NCBI GenBank assembly: GCA_022925895.1
Contig: JAKSYS010000769.1
Coordinates: 1-26,610, forward strand
Direction: 5' to 3'
Source: Fragilaria crotonensis
Taxonomy: Eukaryota > Bacillariophyta > Fragilariophyceae > Fragilariales > Fragilariaceae
DNA length: 26,610 nucleotides
Part shown: one piece after another, positions 17,158 through 25,519 of the stretch
How the letters are laid out: each line of letters begins with the position of its first letter
How positions within the stretch are numbered: position 1 is the first letter of the stretch
Program-made: the position numbers and the translations under genes
The notes under the pieces: model-generated
What the model was told of the DNA's origin: nothing
Database searches by the model: none
What the model saw: only the letters and a program-made list of their open reading frames with translations

Positions 17158-18497
17158 ATGATGCAATCCATTGCACGACGACGAATAGCTTCATCCGTGG
17201 CACGGAGAAGGCTGATGAGTACAGTCAGTAACGATATCGTACCAATAAAAAGCAGCACCCCCGCGCTTGTCGACCTGACCACTGCTGCCAAAATAGAGGG
17301 TGAAGAGACGCAAGTAGCGACGATAACTCTTCAGCCTGGGCAGTCGATCCGTGCTGAAGCTGGATCGATGGTCTTCATGACGTCCAGCATCACCATGGAA
17401 ACGTCTGCGAGCGTGTCGGACGGCATGAAACGGTTCATGACAGGCCAGTCCCTCTTTGTCACAGACTTTACTGCCGTCGACACTCCGGGACAAGTGGCCC
17501 TGGCACCTGCGTTTCCTTCCAAAGTTCTGCGACTTAATTTGCAGGAATATGGAGGTGAACTCATCTGTCAAAAAGGAGCGTATGTAGCGTCTAATGTTGG
17601 CGTCAATATTGAGCTCGCGTTTACCAAGAATTTCTCGACAGGATTCTTCGGTGGTGAAGGATTTGTCTTGCAAAAGCTGACCGGCGAAGGGGATGTTTGC
17701 TGCAAGCATCTGGGGCTCTCATTCGAAAGGACTTGGAAGAGGGTGAAACGCTGCGAGTTTCGTCAGGAACGTTGGTGTGCTTTACGAATACGATTGATTA
17801 CGATGTACAGATGATGCCCGGCTTCAAAAATGTCATGTTTGGTGGTGAAGGGTTGTTTGTGACTACGCTCAAGGGACCTGGGACAGTGTGGCTGCAGGGA
17901 ATGCCTCCGGATCGCATGATATCCGAAATCTCGCGACGTGTACCAGGTGGCGGAATCGGATTTGGTATTCCCATCGGTGTTGGCGGTTCGAGTGGTGCTG
18001 GCGATGCAGCTGGCGGGACAGGTGTCGAGGAAGGCGCAGCTGCTCCTGGAGAGGAAGGAATCGCTGCATCAGATGCCGCTATTGAGGCAGATCGTCAAGC
18101 GACGGTGGCTACCTCAGGTGCTATGCAAGATAGTGACTCGCCGGATGCACTCTTTGGGGATGCTGCACCCAAGGAAATGCCCCCATTGACGCCTGAGCCA
18201 GATGAAAGTTTCGGCGAACAAGCGACTCAAGATCAAGCGATGAGTGAAGGCGATACCTTTTCCGCCGATCAAGGTTTCTCAGATGAAACCACATTTGGAG
18301 ACGATGAGTTCAACGACGAGTTCAACGACCAGTCCAGTGACTTTGGTCAGGACGACACTTCGTTTTCGTCATCGGAACAAAGCGATGTTGGCGACTCACT
18401 TAGCGATGCTGCTGGTGATGTTGATACAGGCAGTGTCCTTGATACAGCAAAGTCTGTTATATCAAGTTTGTGGGATTTCTTCAACGGCGACGACTAG
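17158..18497 (+). CDS. AIM24-family (DUF124) mitochondrial protein, one-base frameshift
   Basis: The start is the ATG in ACACCATGATGC. The first ~24 residues (MMQSIARRRIASSVARRR) are Arg-rich and acid-free, a good mitochondrial presequence. The AIM24 beta-sandwich fold follows, with family motifs AEAGSMVFM, FFGGEGFVLQKLTGEGDV, GETLRVSSGTLVCF and the second-half repeat FGGEGLFVTTLKGPGTVWLQ. A Gly/Ala-rich segment (GGGIGFGIPIGVGGSSG) and a long Asp/Ser-rich tail end the protein. Yeast Aim24 supports MICOS and inner-membrane architecture. The frame breaks at about 17694-17699 (GATGTTTGCTGC): the first frame would end in junk at 17814, while the family sequence continues in the other frame from 17697. 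One extra T would join them into ~446 residues. Sequencing error or real lesion are both possible. Confidence 0.85.
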
Positions 18498-18554
18498 CGA
18501 GCAACTGAAAATACACGATTTCACCCACTCAGTAATGGAAAGAAGTCTAGTAGT

Positions 18555-19646
18555 CTATTTGATGACCAACTTCTTGTCTTCCCACCCATAAAGGTGTTTA
18601 TACGTATCGAAGATACGTTCCATTTCGGTTAGCAATTGACCCTGAAGCTGTTCGATCTGTTCCATGGTTGGCTCATCGCACTGAATATGTTTGGTAGGAA
18701 TTCCTCTACCTGCTACAGCCAATATTGGAAGGCGATACGGAATCGCTAGTCCCCAGCGACCATACATGAATATAATGGCGAAGCCCGCCTTACGCGAGAG
18801 CCATTCGATGGAGGACTTAACCTGGTATGGTAGGTGTTCGCCTGACCAGCAATCCAGCAGCTTGGTGTTTCCAAACAGGTAACATGGAACAAGTTCGGCG
18901 CCTGTCCTGATGGCTAATTTGATCATACCGATGCGTTCTTTGAGTAGGATACATTCATCCCCATGGTTCGTTTCAAAGACTTCAGCCACACCTCCCGTCG
19001 AGATTCCAATGGCACCATCCTCAACGAGAGCTTTGTGTGCCACATGCCGGGATGCGTCAACCACACCCACACAGCGCAATACTTGCTTAAAGATTGGAAC
19101 CCGCAACGCTGCTGAGGATGCCAAACCTCGAAAGGGAAAGCCGAAGCGTGCTCTCCAGGCTTGCACAGCCAAAAGATTGCCGTAGGGAAAGACGCCATGA
19201 GGTGGTGCGACATAAATGTGCCGACTTTTGGGATCGTATTCACATTCAGTAATAAATTTGAATGAAAAATACTTCACGACCAGCCATGACATCCACCATT
19301 CCGTGCTATCCTTGATGTAGGGTTGTGGAACTATGGCGAGCGGGATAAGAATGTAGATCACGGCATTGATAAATGTCTGTGTGATGTTACCGACAATGAA
19401 GTACCCTACAACACATAAGACCAAGGGAATGTTAAAGACACCGTTGGGAGGCCCAAATGCGAGGAAAGGAACGCAGCATAGCTGTTCCCAGAAAGTGAGG
19501 GACGCTTGAGCAAGGGCTTCCTCCTGGGTCACTCCTTTCAATGGTCGAAGTTTCGAGGTGCGGTCTTTGTCAGTGCCGTTGGCCATCTCCTTCATCTCCT
19601 GAAGGCTGACCGCCGATAGGTCGAGGAAGAGAGGTTCGTTCGACAT
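18555..19646 (-). CDS. Diacylglycerol acyltransferase type 2 (DGAT2 family)
   Basis: 363 residues. A hydrophobic N-terminal region (about 53-110, with FNIPLVLCVVGYFIVG and a second hydrophobic helix) gives the hairpin that anchors DGAT2 in the ER membrane. The acyltransferase block HIYVAPPHGVFPYGN (143-157) carries PPHG where animal and yeast enzymes have HPHG. The second conserved block is GAIGISTGGVAEVFE (211-225), followed by KLAIRTGAELVPCYLFGNT (243-261), and then a segment with RWGLAIPYRLPILAVAGRGI. Together these identify the family, which makes triacylglycerol from diacylglycerol and acyl-CoA; some members are mono- or wax-ester acyltransferases, so substrate is inferred. Start at the ATG 19646, just after an A-rich stretch. 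It converges on the AIM24-like gene with only 57 bp between stop codons. Confidence 0.9.
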   Translation of the reverse strand: MSNEPLFLDLSAVSLQEMKEMANGTDKDRTSKLRPLKGVTQEEALAQASLTFWEQLCCVPFLAFGPPNGVFNIPLVLCVVGYFIVGNITQTFINAVIYILIPLAIVPQPYIKDSTEWWMSWLVVKYFSFKFITECEYDPKSRHIYVAPPHGVFPYGNLLAVQAWRARFGFPFRGLASSAALRVPIFKQVLRCVGVVDASRHVAHKALVEDGAIGISTGGVAEVFETNHGDECILLKERIGMIKLAIRTGAELVPCYLFGNTKLLDCWSGEHLPYQVKSSIEWLSRKAGFAIIFMYGRWGLAIPYRLPILAVAGRGIPTKHIQCDEPTMEQIEQLQGQLLTEMERIFDTYKHLYGWEDKKLVIK

Positions 19647-19929
19647 GGTGGATGGATTTTAAATAAATCTCACGAATGAAAAAAAAAGAGAAGACTACAG
19701 TAGGGAGTGCTATGCTTGTAGTACTCCAGTGCCAGTACTTGTACTAGGTGACCATACTCCGAGTGATACTTTACACTCTACAGTCTACGCACTACTCCAG
19801 GAAGGTCCGGCAATACGGGCGAAGTCCTGAATAAAGGAAGTATGCGCGCCCGCCGGGAGGGAAACAAGTTCCGATCTATGTCTGGCTGGCGCAAAATTGG
19901 ATGTGCCGGCGTGGTGGTGACACGGCTGG
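19647..19929. other. DGAT2 upstream spacer
   Basis: About 280 bp with an A7 run at 19680-19686, several AGTACTCC/CCAGTACT-like motifs (19716-19760) and a GC-rich end. It presumably contains the DGAT2 promoter; no gene seen. Confidence 0.4.
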
Positions 19930-20198
19930 CGTCTGTAAGAAAATTTGCTTACAGCGAAAAAAATTGCTTACGGAATGAAATTGACGGAAGCTTACCATAA
20001 GCAAATCGTAAGCAGAAATTTGCTTACAAAATTTGCTTACTGTCGGGGACTGTCTTTTCTACGTACATACCAATTTTCAAACAGCTAAATAAAATTTACC
20101 AGCAAGAAGAATTTGACGAAAATCAAATTTGCTTACAGAAAAATTTGCTTAAAATTTGCTTACCGGCATAATTTGCTTACTGATTTTGCTTACTGTCG
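19930..20198. repeat. Cluster of AAATTTGCTTAC repeats
   Basis: About nine direct copies of (A/T)TTTGCTTAC occur in 269 bp, near 19941, 19961, 20016, 20029, 20125, 20140, 20152, 20169 and 20182. Two inverted copies lie at 19998-20015 and one partial copy at 19988. Spacing is irregular (11-97 bp). Two copies continue as CTTACTGTCG. The outer ends form an imperfect inverted pair (CGTCTGTAAG at 19930, CTTACTGTCG at 20198), so this may be a small non-autonomous transposon with subterminal repeats. I could not find a convincing target duplication. Confidence 0.75.
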
Positions 20199-20649
20199 TT
20201 TGCTGATGCACAACCTTGCCGGCTCGGATGGATCATTACGATTGAAAATTCTCGCATCATGCAAATGACTGGCGCGCAAACTCAACTGCCCTAAACGGTC
20301 TGGAACGTGCACCGGACCTTCCAGTGCAATCTGCAGATGACGTATGTCATAGGTCGTATGACGTATGCATACAGTATGACTTCTTGATGTATTCGGAGCT
20401 CGGCTTATCCCGAAGCTCACAGTACTTCAGTATCCCAAAGGTCTTGTGGTGAGAGACTGCAGCATATTGGATCTCTCTGCACTCTCCATGGATCTCACCA
20501 CGGTGTGGAAGGTAGCACCATCACCCTGCTCAACGTTTAGATGTCTAGAATTCATATGTGCAAAGTGTAAAGTACTACGTTAGACGTAATTACATAGAAT
20601 TCGATGGTGAAACATGACCCATATTTCTGCCATCGAACTGCCTCAAAAC
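20199..20649. other. Spacer without gene
   Basis: About 450 bp. It includes a repeated GTATGACGTATG/GACGTATGTCATA stretch (20338-20378). No coding sequence recognised. Confidence 0.4.
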
Positions 20650-21120
20650 TCAATAATTATTCTCCATCTTCATTGTTGGTCTTTGCTTGTTCAGCTCAGA
20701 ATAGAGGAATCCTCTGTCAAAGCTAAGTGTGCACCTGTGACCTGTGAAGGCTTTCATTACCCTTGAATCTCTGAGTAGTGGATTCTTGCCTTGGTGGTAC
20801 ACTCCTGGCATCGCAATTTTGTGTTCATCCTGCACATCCTGATCACTGCCTGTTGCTCCTCCTGCTCAAAATGATGGTACACACAAATGAATGCATGTTC
20901 CCTTGCAGCAAACTTTTCAATCCTCTATTTTGTTGTAACTCTTTCAGGGAATGCACAATCTTTCATGAGTTGTTTAAAGAGTTCTCTGCCTCTCATCCAT
21001 GAAACCTGCAATCTTTGGTAGAAGAATTTAGAATGCACCCAGCTATCTTCCACACCTTTGCATGCAAAATCTGAATGAAGTTTTGGCTTGAAATGAAGAG
21101 TCACTTCAAGCTGGGATGCG
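20650..21120 (-). pseudogene. DDE-like transposase relic, copy 2
   Basis: A minus-strand frame from about 21117 reads LHFKPKLHSDFACKGVEDSW, then GRELFKQLMKDC, an in-frame TAG at 20927-20925, then RIEKFAAREHAFICVYHHF. This lines up block by block with copy 1 at 11283-12195 (CHAELAGEGVEYIWG ... GKDNFKSSLHNCLS ... RKYARWARQYLMAYHA). After a frameshift near 20840 a second frame (20835-20650) gives VMKAFTGHRCTLSFDRGFL, matching INNFKTHRCAFDFHYKFI of copy 1. Only the C-terminal ~150 residues are recognisable. Upstream, 21130-21420 shows scattered Cys/His codons on the same strand but too many stops to interpret. Copy 2 is clearly a different, more decayed member than copy 1. Confidence 0.6.
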
Positions 21121-21993
21121 ATTCATCATGCATCATGCCAAGCCCATTCATCTGATCACAACCCCCCGGGCAGCGCTTCAATCATGTTTCTTGCTGGATC
21201 ATGAGTGTCAGCGCATAGTCACTGTGTGCAACACAAAAAGGTTGCCGACAAATATCAAATCTGTGCCTTTGTGCAGAAGTTATTGGCAACACTTCCAAGG
21301 ATCACATTCTGTCAGCAATGTTTGCACTTTTGTACTGACTGCATTACTTTGATTTTTGATTTGATGCTCCACTGGCTTTTATGAGTTTTGGCATTTGCCA
21401 TGGTTCTGCTCTGCTGCAAAACAACATTGATGACAACAACCATGCTCGTAGCTCATTCTTTCCTTCTTGTTACAGAGAGGGTACCTGCTACTGGACTATA
21501 TGGACACTCTGAATAAGGTTTATTCACTCCTGGTGTTTATTGGTGACTCCTCATTCTCGTTGGTAGTTTCATTGAATATCTGTCATTGAGTTGTTCGTTG
21601 GTTTGGTGGCTTACTCTAAACTAGAGTATTTCTACTGATGCTTGGTCACACTCTTGTTGAGGGTAATGTAAGAACGCTAAGTCTTAAAGACTCTTTCCTT
21701 TCAAGCGCCATTGAATGGACTCACCTATGGAGCTTACCTCTTCAAATCTGTTGAATTGTATGACTATTGGTTTCAAAGCGAATACGGACGACACCAGCGT
21801 GATTCGAACCGTCAAACTGCGTCATCACATCTCCAAACGGCGTGCGAACATCACTATTCACGATATCATCAACATTACCGAAGTTAACGGTTGCTTCAGC
21901 AGCAAAACCGCTGGGATGCAAGATTCAACTACCTACAGTTGACAGGCTTGTAGTATACACTCGGATAAGGCAAAGCATAGTCAAAATTTGTTA
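21121..21993. other. Spacer with one unexplained short open stretch
   Basis: Mostly T-rich plus strand with no supported gene. The exception is 21761-21936 on the minus strand, open for about 58 codons without an ATG (TTG-CAT-CCC start, TGA end). It contains protein-like sequence such as VNFGNVDDIVNSDVRTPFGD. It has higher GC than its surroundings and may be a gene fragment, but I recognise no family. The overlapping plus-strand frame is also open. Confidence 0.3.
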
Positions 21994-23430
21994 CTAAGCT
22001 TTGCTAGGGCGATCGGGGAAGTCCACCCACGGCTTCATTATATAGGCATCCAGCCATTCCACAGGAGGCTTCTCCTCGTCTAACGACTTCTCGCCCACCT
22101 TCGGTGTTGATGGCAATTTACACCATTTGTGAACAAACGCTTCCGCCTCCTTTACCTTCGCGACATTAGAGGAAGGGACGTTCAGAAAGTCTTCAGAGTA
22201 ATCCTCGTCGGGATCGAGCGAAAGGCCGGGAACGTACCCCCAGCCAATGCGCCCGACCTGGTCGATAGCATCATTCAATGGAAGCGACTTATCCCACTTT
22301 TTCCTGTTGTTCTCCAAGCTACCGTAGCGATCCTTAGCAAAGGCATACATACCAAACGCCTTGATTAGGTTGAAACACCAGATGACTTGATTGTGCTCCA
22401 CTGAATACTTTGACTCGTGGCTCTTGGGGATGCCTTCATAACACGTATCCAGCCATTCCTGACCCAAAGCATCTAGCTTAGCCTGTTCCAAGCGAGCAGT
22501 GACTGTTTGCACCTTGGCTAGGAATTTGTCAGGTTCTTGACCATACTGATAAGCGGCCGCAGCTCCTTGATCAAGATCGGCGGGTCTCGCGGCCCCGCAA
22601 ACTGCAGTATGAATCGGAGTACCTTCGTGCTGATCGTGGGTCCACAGCCAAGCCGTTCCAAACGCAATCGGTTCCAATTCGGGCAACGTAAGGGATCGGA
22701 GTTTGTTGGATGGTTGATAAAGCTTCCCTCCCTTGTCGTACACACTTATGGAAAAAACACCCATATCCTTCTCCTTCATCAATCGTATATTTTCAAGGTT
22801 TCCCTTGGAAGGACCATATCCAGTTGTGGTGTATGATCCAAAGTAGTGATAGTGCAAGTTGACATAAGAAAAGGCGTCGGTTTCGATGCATTTACGAATC
22901 AAATCCGCAGGAGCATGGGTGGAGAATCCAACGTGACGAATCTTTCCTGCCGCCACGAATTCCTGGATGACGTCCATGCAGTTTCCGTTCTCGCCGTTGT
23001 TAAAGACCCAATCGTACTGATGTGGCATGTTGAGACCGTGAATGGCGAACAGATCGATGTAGTCCAATTTCAATAGAGAAAATGATTTCTCTAGTGTTTC
23101 GCGAAACTCCTTGGCTGTAGAACAAGCTCCAACTTTGGTTTGGATAATCAGTTCTTCGCGCTTCACAACGCCAGTATCAAAAAGTTGTTTGAGTGCCACA
23201 CCGAGTTGCAACTCGGACGATCCGTATCCGCGAGCGGTCTCAATATGATTGATTCCAAACTCGCAAATGGCTCTCTTGAGAATGCGGACAAGGTTGTCTT
23301 GACAATCGGAATCTACCATGTTCATGTTGGCGACCCGAGGCCCCCATTCTTGTTGGAATCGCATGCAACCCAAGGTTAAGATAGGAATTTGGAGTTCTGT
23401 CTTGCCGAAACGAACTTTTGGAACCTTCAT
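21994..23430 (-). CDS. Aldo/keto reductase with C-terminal extension
   Basis: The chosen start is the ATG at 23430 (MKVPKVRFGKTELQIPILTLG), giving 478 residues. The frame is open further upstream but without AKR homology. The (beta/alpha)8 barrel signatures are present: HIETARGYGSSELQLG, LIIQTKVG and LDYIDLFAIHG. The usual catalytic tetrad Asp-Tyr-Lys-His appears as Glu64-Tyr69-Lys99-His131, so Asp is replaced by Glu. Residues ~275-400 resemble the C-terminal helical domain of the long bacterial AKRs that carry a 4Fe-4S ferredoxin motif (...CYEGIP..., then IKAFGMYAFAKDRYG), but the C-x2-C-x2-C-x3-C ligands are gone. A further ~75 residues are lineage-specific. Predicted NADPH-dependent carbonyl reductase with unknown substrate. 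No targeting peptide is evident. Confidence 0.87.
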   Translation of the reverse strand: MKVPKVRFGKTELQIPILTLGCMRFQQEWGPRVANMNMVDSDCQDNLVRILKRAICEFGINHIETARGYGSSELQLGVALKQLFDTGVVKREELIIQTKVGACSTAKEFRETLEKSFSLLKLDYIDLFAIHGLNMPHQYDWVFNNGENGNCMDVIQEFVAAGKIRHVGFSTHAPADLIRKCIETDAFSYVNLHYHYFGSYTTTGYGPSKGNLENIRLMKEKDMGVFSISVYDKGGKLYQPSNKLRSLTLPELEPIAFGTAWLWTHDQHEGTPIHTAVCGAARPADLDQGAAAAYQYGQEPDKFLAKVQTVTARLEQAKLDALGQEWLDTCYEGIPKSHESKYSVEHNQVIWCFNLIKAFGMYAFAKDRYGSLENNRKKWDKSLPLNDAIDQVGRIGWGYVPGLSLDPDEDYSEDFLNVPSSNVAKVKEAEAFVHKWCKLPSTPKVGEKSLDEEKPPVEWLDAYIMKPWVDFPDRPSKA

Positions 23431-23496
23431 GGTGTGGAGAAAACAAATCAAGCGTGAGTGCAGGGAAGCGATCCATCCATACAAACGACACATTTG

Positions 23497-23811
23497 ATGA
23501 CGCACCTTGATGTTTCCGCTGCAGAGCAAGTTACATTCATCGACCAGCTGTTCGAGGCTTGCTTCCAACGAGATCTTCTCCTTGAGACCTACAAGATTCT
23601 GCAAACTGCGTCCGACCTTGAGCAAGCGATCATTATCTTGCCCTACAAACTCCTGGCAAGCATTGGAGGCAAAGTCTATGGCAGCTTCAATATGACTTTC
23701 AGGATACTTCGAGACAGCATCGATGGCAAACTTTCAAGAGACGACATGGTCGAGTCGGTTGATGTGATTTCAAAAAGGCGAAGGGATCAGCCAAGGTTCG
23801 ATAACGACTGA
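23497..23811 (+). CDS. Hypothetical small protein, divergent from the aldo/keto reductase
   Basis: 104 codons from ATG 23497 to TGA 23811, 66 bp head-to-head from the reductase start. The product is helical (VTFIDQLFEACFQRDLLLET, then ASDLEQAIIILPYKLLA) with a basic tail (ISKRRRDQPRFDND). I recognise no family. The opposite strand is almost as convincing: it is open from the TGA near 23727 into the reductase frame and reads HIEAAIDFASNACQEF and LVGLKEKISLEASLEQLVDE. It has a possible GTGCGT donor after GNIK, and an ATG at 23747 that would need a one-base shift. Only one strand is likely to be coding. I prefer plus because it has an intact start and stop. Confidence 0.33.
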   Translation: MTHLDVSAAEQVTFIDQLFEACFQRDLLLETYKILQTASDLEQAIIILPYKLLASIGGKVYGSFNMTFRILRDSIDGKLSRDDMVESVDVISKRRRDQPRFDND

Positions 23812-24595
23812 ATTATCGATTAGTATGACACTCAAGTGCCTTTCTCCTTTTGGTGTTTCTCAAAGGTTGTCATAAAGTGACGATCTTTTGTACTATGAAC
23901 GACATATGAATACAGTACCTGGTCCCAGCTACAAGTACGATGTCATGGACGAGTCAGAGGATATAGAGTGGACCTACGATATATGCATACAACAAATACA
24001 TGCGTAGAAAAAAATGTCTACTCGACAATTGTACCATTGGGTACAAACATATGCATACGTCATATTGTCTTTCATGCACAAAGCAGCTACTCGAGTACCG
24101 GTACCTGTAGTCTGGTACATACATGTACTTGGTATGGTACTCGTTTTCGGAATTGCTCGGTATTCGGTGTGTACAATCGTATTGGTACATAATCTACGGT
24201 CCAGAGTCCAGAGTGTCCGTATGTTCCTTGGAATTCGACAGCGTTGTGTATCCCCGTATGTATGAAGTACCAGGTACCAGGTACTGTACGAAGTACGAAC
24301 TATCAACGCATGATGATATGATTGATGTTACTGTACTCCTCTAACACTACGGTACTTGTAGAGAGTACAAGTTCGTGTATCATATAGGGCACAAGTACAA
24401 TACTCTATTGTCGTACTACTACAGTACAAAGTACCAACCGCCGAAACAACAAAGTACCAGGTACAGTTGTACATAGTACAACCAAGGATTGATTTGGCCT
24501 CGCTCATTCCTCACAATTTCATGACTCATTCCTCATTCATCATTCATCATTCATCATTTTTCGATATTAATTGGTGCTGCTTCTAGGATTCCACC
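23812..24595. other. GTAC-rich spacer upstream of the DNA glycosylase gene
   Basis: I count about 28 GTAC tetranucleotides between 23880 and 24480, roughly ten times the chance expectation. Several are chained, as in GTACCAGGTACCAGGTACTG (24268-24287). Just before the gene, 24522-24556 is an imperfect CATTCAT/CATTCCTCATTCAT repeat. No coding sequence is seen; this is presumably the promoter region of the glycosylase. Confidence 0.6.
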
Positions 24596-25519
24596 ATGGC
24601 AACCATCAGCACGAAGCGGTTCCGTTCACCGACGAGCAAGGATGTCAAGATTACGACAGAAGAAGTGATGTCATCTGTCGTTACGCCTGACATTGTTAGC
24701 AGCAATGCCAAGCGATCTCGCAGCAGCGAACCAGATACACAACTTTCGTCTTCAACTGTCATTGGGAAGGTGAGTCGACCGACTCCAGCAGAATGCTGGT
24801 ACGTTACAACAGAGCTAGCAAAGCTACATCCCGAAGTCGTACAATGCAACAAGGAACGCAGATCGTCTGACATGGGCACTTGCGCAATCGACAAAACGAT
24901 ACTGGATGGTGTCGTCGGCACAATGTTGTCTCAGAATACGACCAGTGCCAACAGTTCGCGCGCATTCGCTCAGCTCAAACAGAAATTCCCTACTTGGGAG
25001 CAAGTTGAGGAACTCCCAGATCCCTCTGCTCTGGAGAAAGTCATTCGATCCGCAGGGTTGGCAAAAACAAAGTCCGAGCGAATCTACGCAATGTTGAAGA
25101 TTTTGAGACAAGAACGGGGGTCGGTGTCGCTGGAATACCTTAGGGAGTACTCCGATGCCGATGTTAAAACTGACTTGTCGCGCTTCAAGGGTATGGGACC
25201 AAAAACAATCTCTTGCGTCATGTTGTTTGCTATGCGTCGCCCGGAGTTTCCTGTTGACACCCATGTCCATCGAATTTGTCGTCAACTGGGTTGGACAGAT
25301 GCAAGCAGTACTCGCGAAACGGCATATGATCATTTGAATGCCACAGTCCCGTCAGAATTGAAGCTTGATTTACATTGCCTCCTCATTGCACATGGAAAGC
25401 AATGTCATCGTTGCGCAGCGCGTGGTAAGCCTCAGTTCCCTCCGAAGGACGGTTCCAAGTTGGTTTGTCCCTTAGTAATCAAGAACCTGCCCTTGAAGGA
25501 AGAGCCACTCAACAATTAG
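24596..25519 (+). CDS. HhH-GPD DNA glycosylase, endonuclease III-like
   Basis: 307 residues; the ATG lies in a strong Kozak context (CCACCATGGC). The first ~60 residues are Ser/Thr/Lys-rich and disordered, with a KRFRSPTSK / AKRSRS nuclear-signal-like character. The catalytic domain has ILDGVVGTMLSQNTT (102-116), the helix-hairpin-helix LSRFKGMGPKT (194-204) and FPVDTHVHRICRQLGW (218-233). K203 and D221 sit at the positions of the lysine nucleophile and catalytic aspartate of bifunctional Nth-type enzymes, so base removal plus AP-lyase action on oxidised pyrimidines is expected. The C-terminal cysteines C261, C270, C273 and C291 have C-x8-C-x2-C-x17-C spacing instead of the C-x6-C-x2-C-x5-C iron-sulfur loop. 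This resembles a less-studied plant and fungal HhH-GPD subgroup. Confidence 0.9.
   Translation: MATISTKRFRSPTSKDVKITTEEVMSSVVTPDIVSSNAKRSRSSEPDTQLSSSTVIGKVSRPTPAECWYVTTELAKLHPEVVQCNKERRSSDMGTCAIDKTILDGVVGTMLSQNTTSANSSRAFAQLKQKFPTWEQVEELPDPSALEKVIRSAGLAKTKSERIYAMLKILRQERGSVSLEYLREYSDADVKTDLSRFKGMGPKTISCVMLFAMRRPEFPVDTHVHRICRQLGWTDASSTRETAYDHLNATVPSELKLDLHCLLIAHGKQCHRCAARGKPQFPPKDGSKLVCPLVIKNLPLKEEPLNN

Noticed and set aside
21785-21830. tRNA-like TTCGAAT (T-loop) on the minus strand
   Set aside because: The bases on either side do not form a 5-bp T stem, and no acceptor, D or anticodon arms are found.
23430-23625. Upstream extension of the aldo/keto reductase frame
   Set aside because: It has no ATG at its 5' end and no AKR homology. 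The family N-terminus begins at the ATG at 23430.
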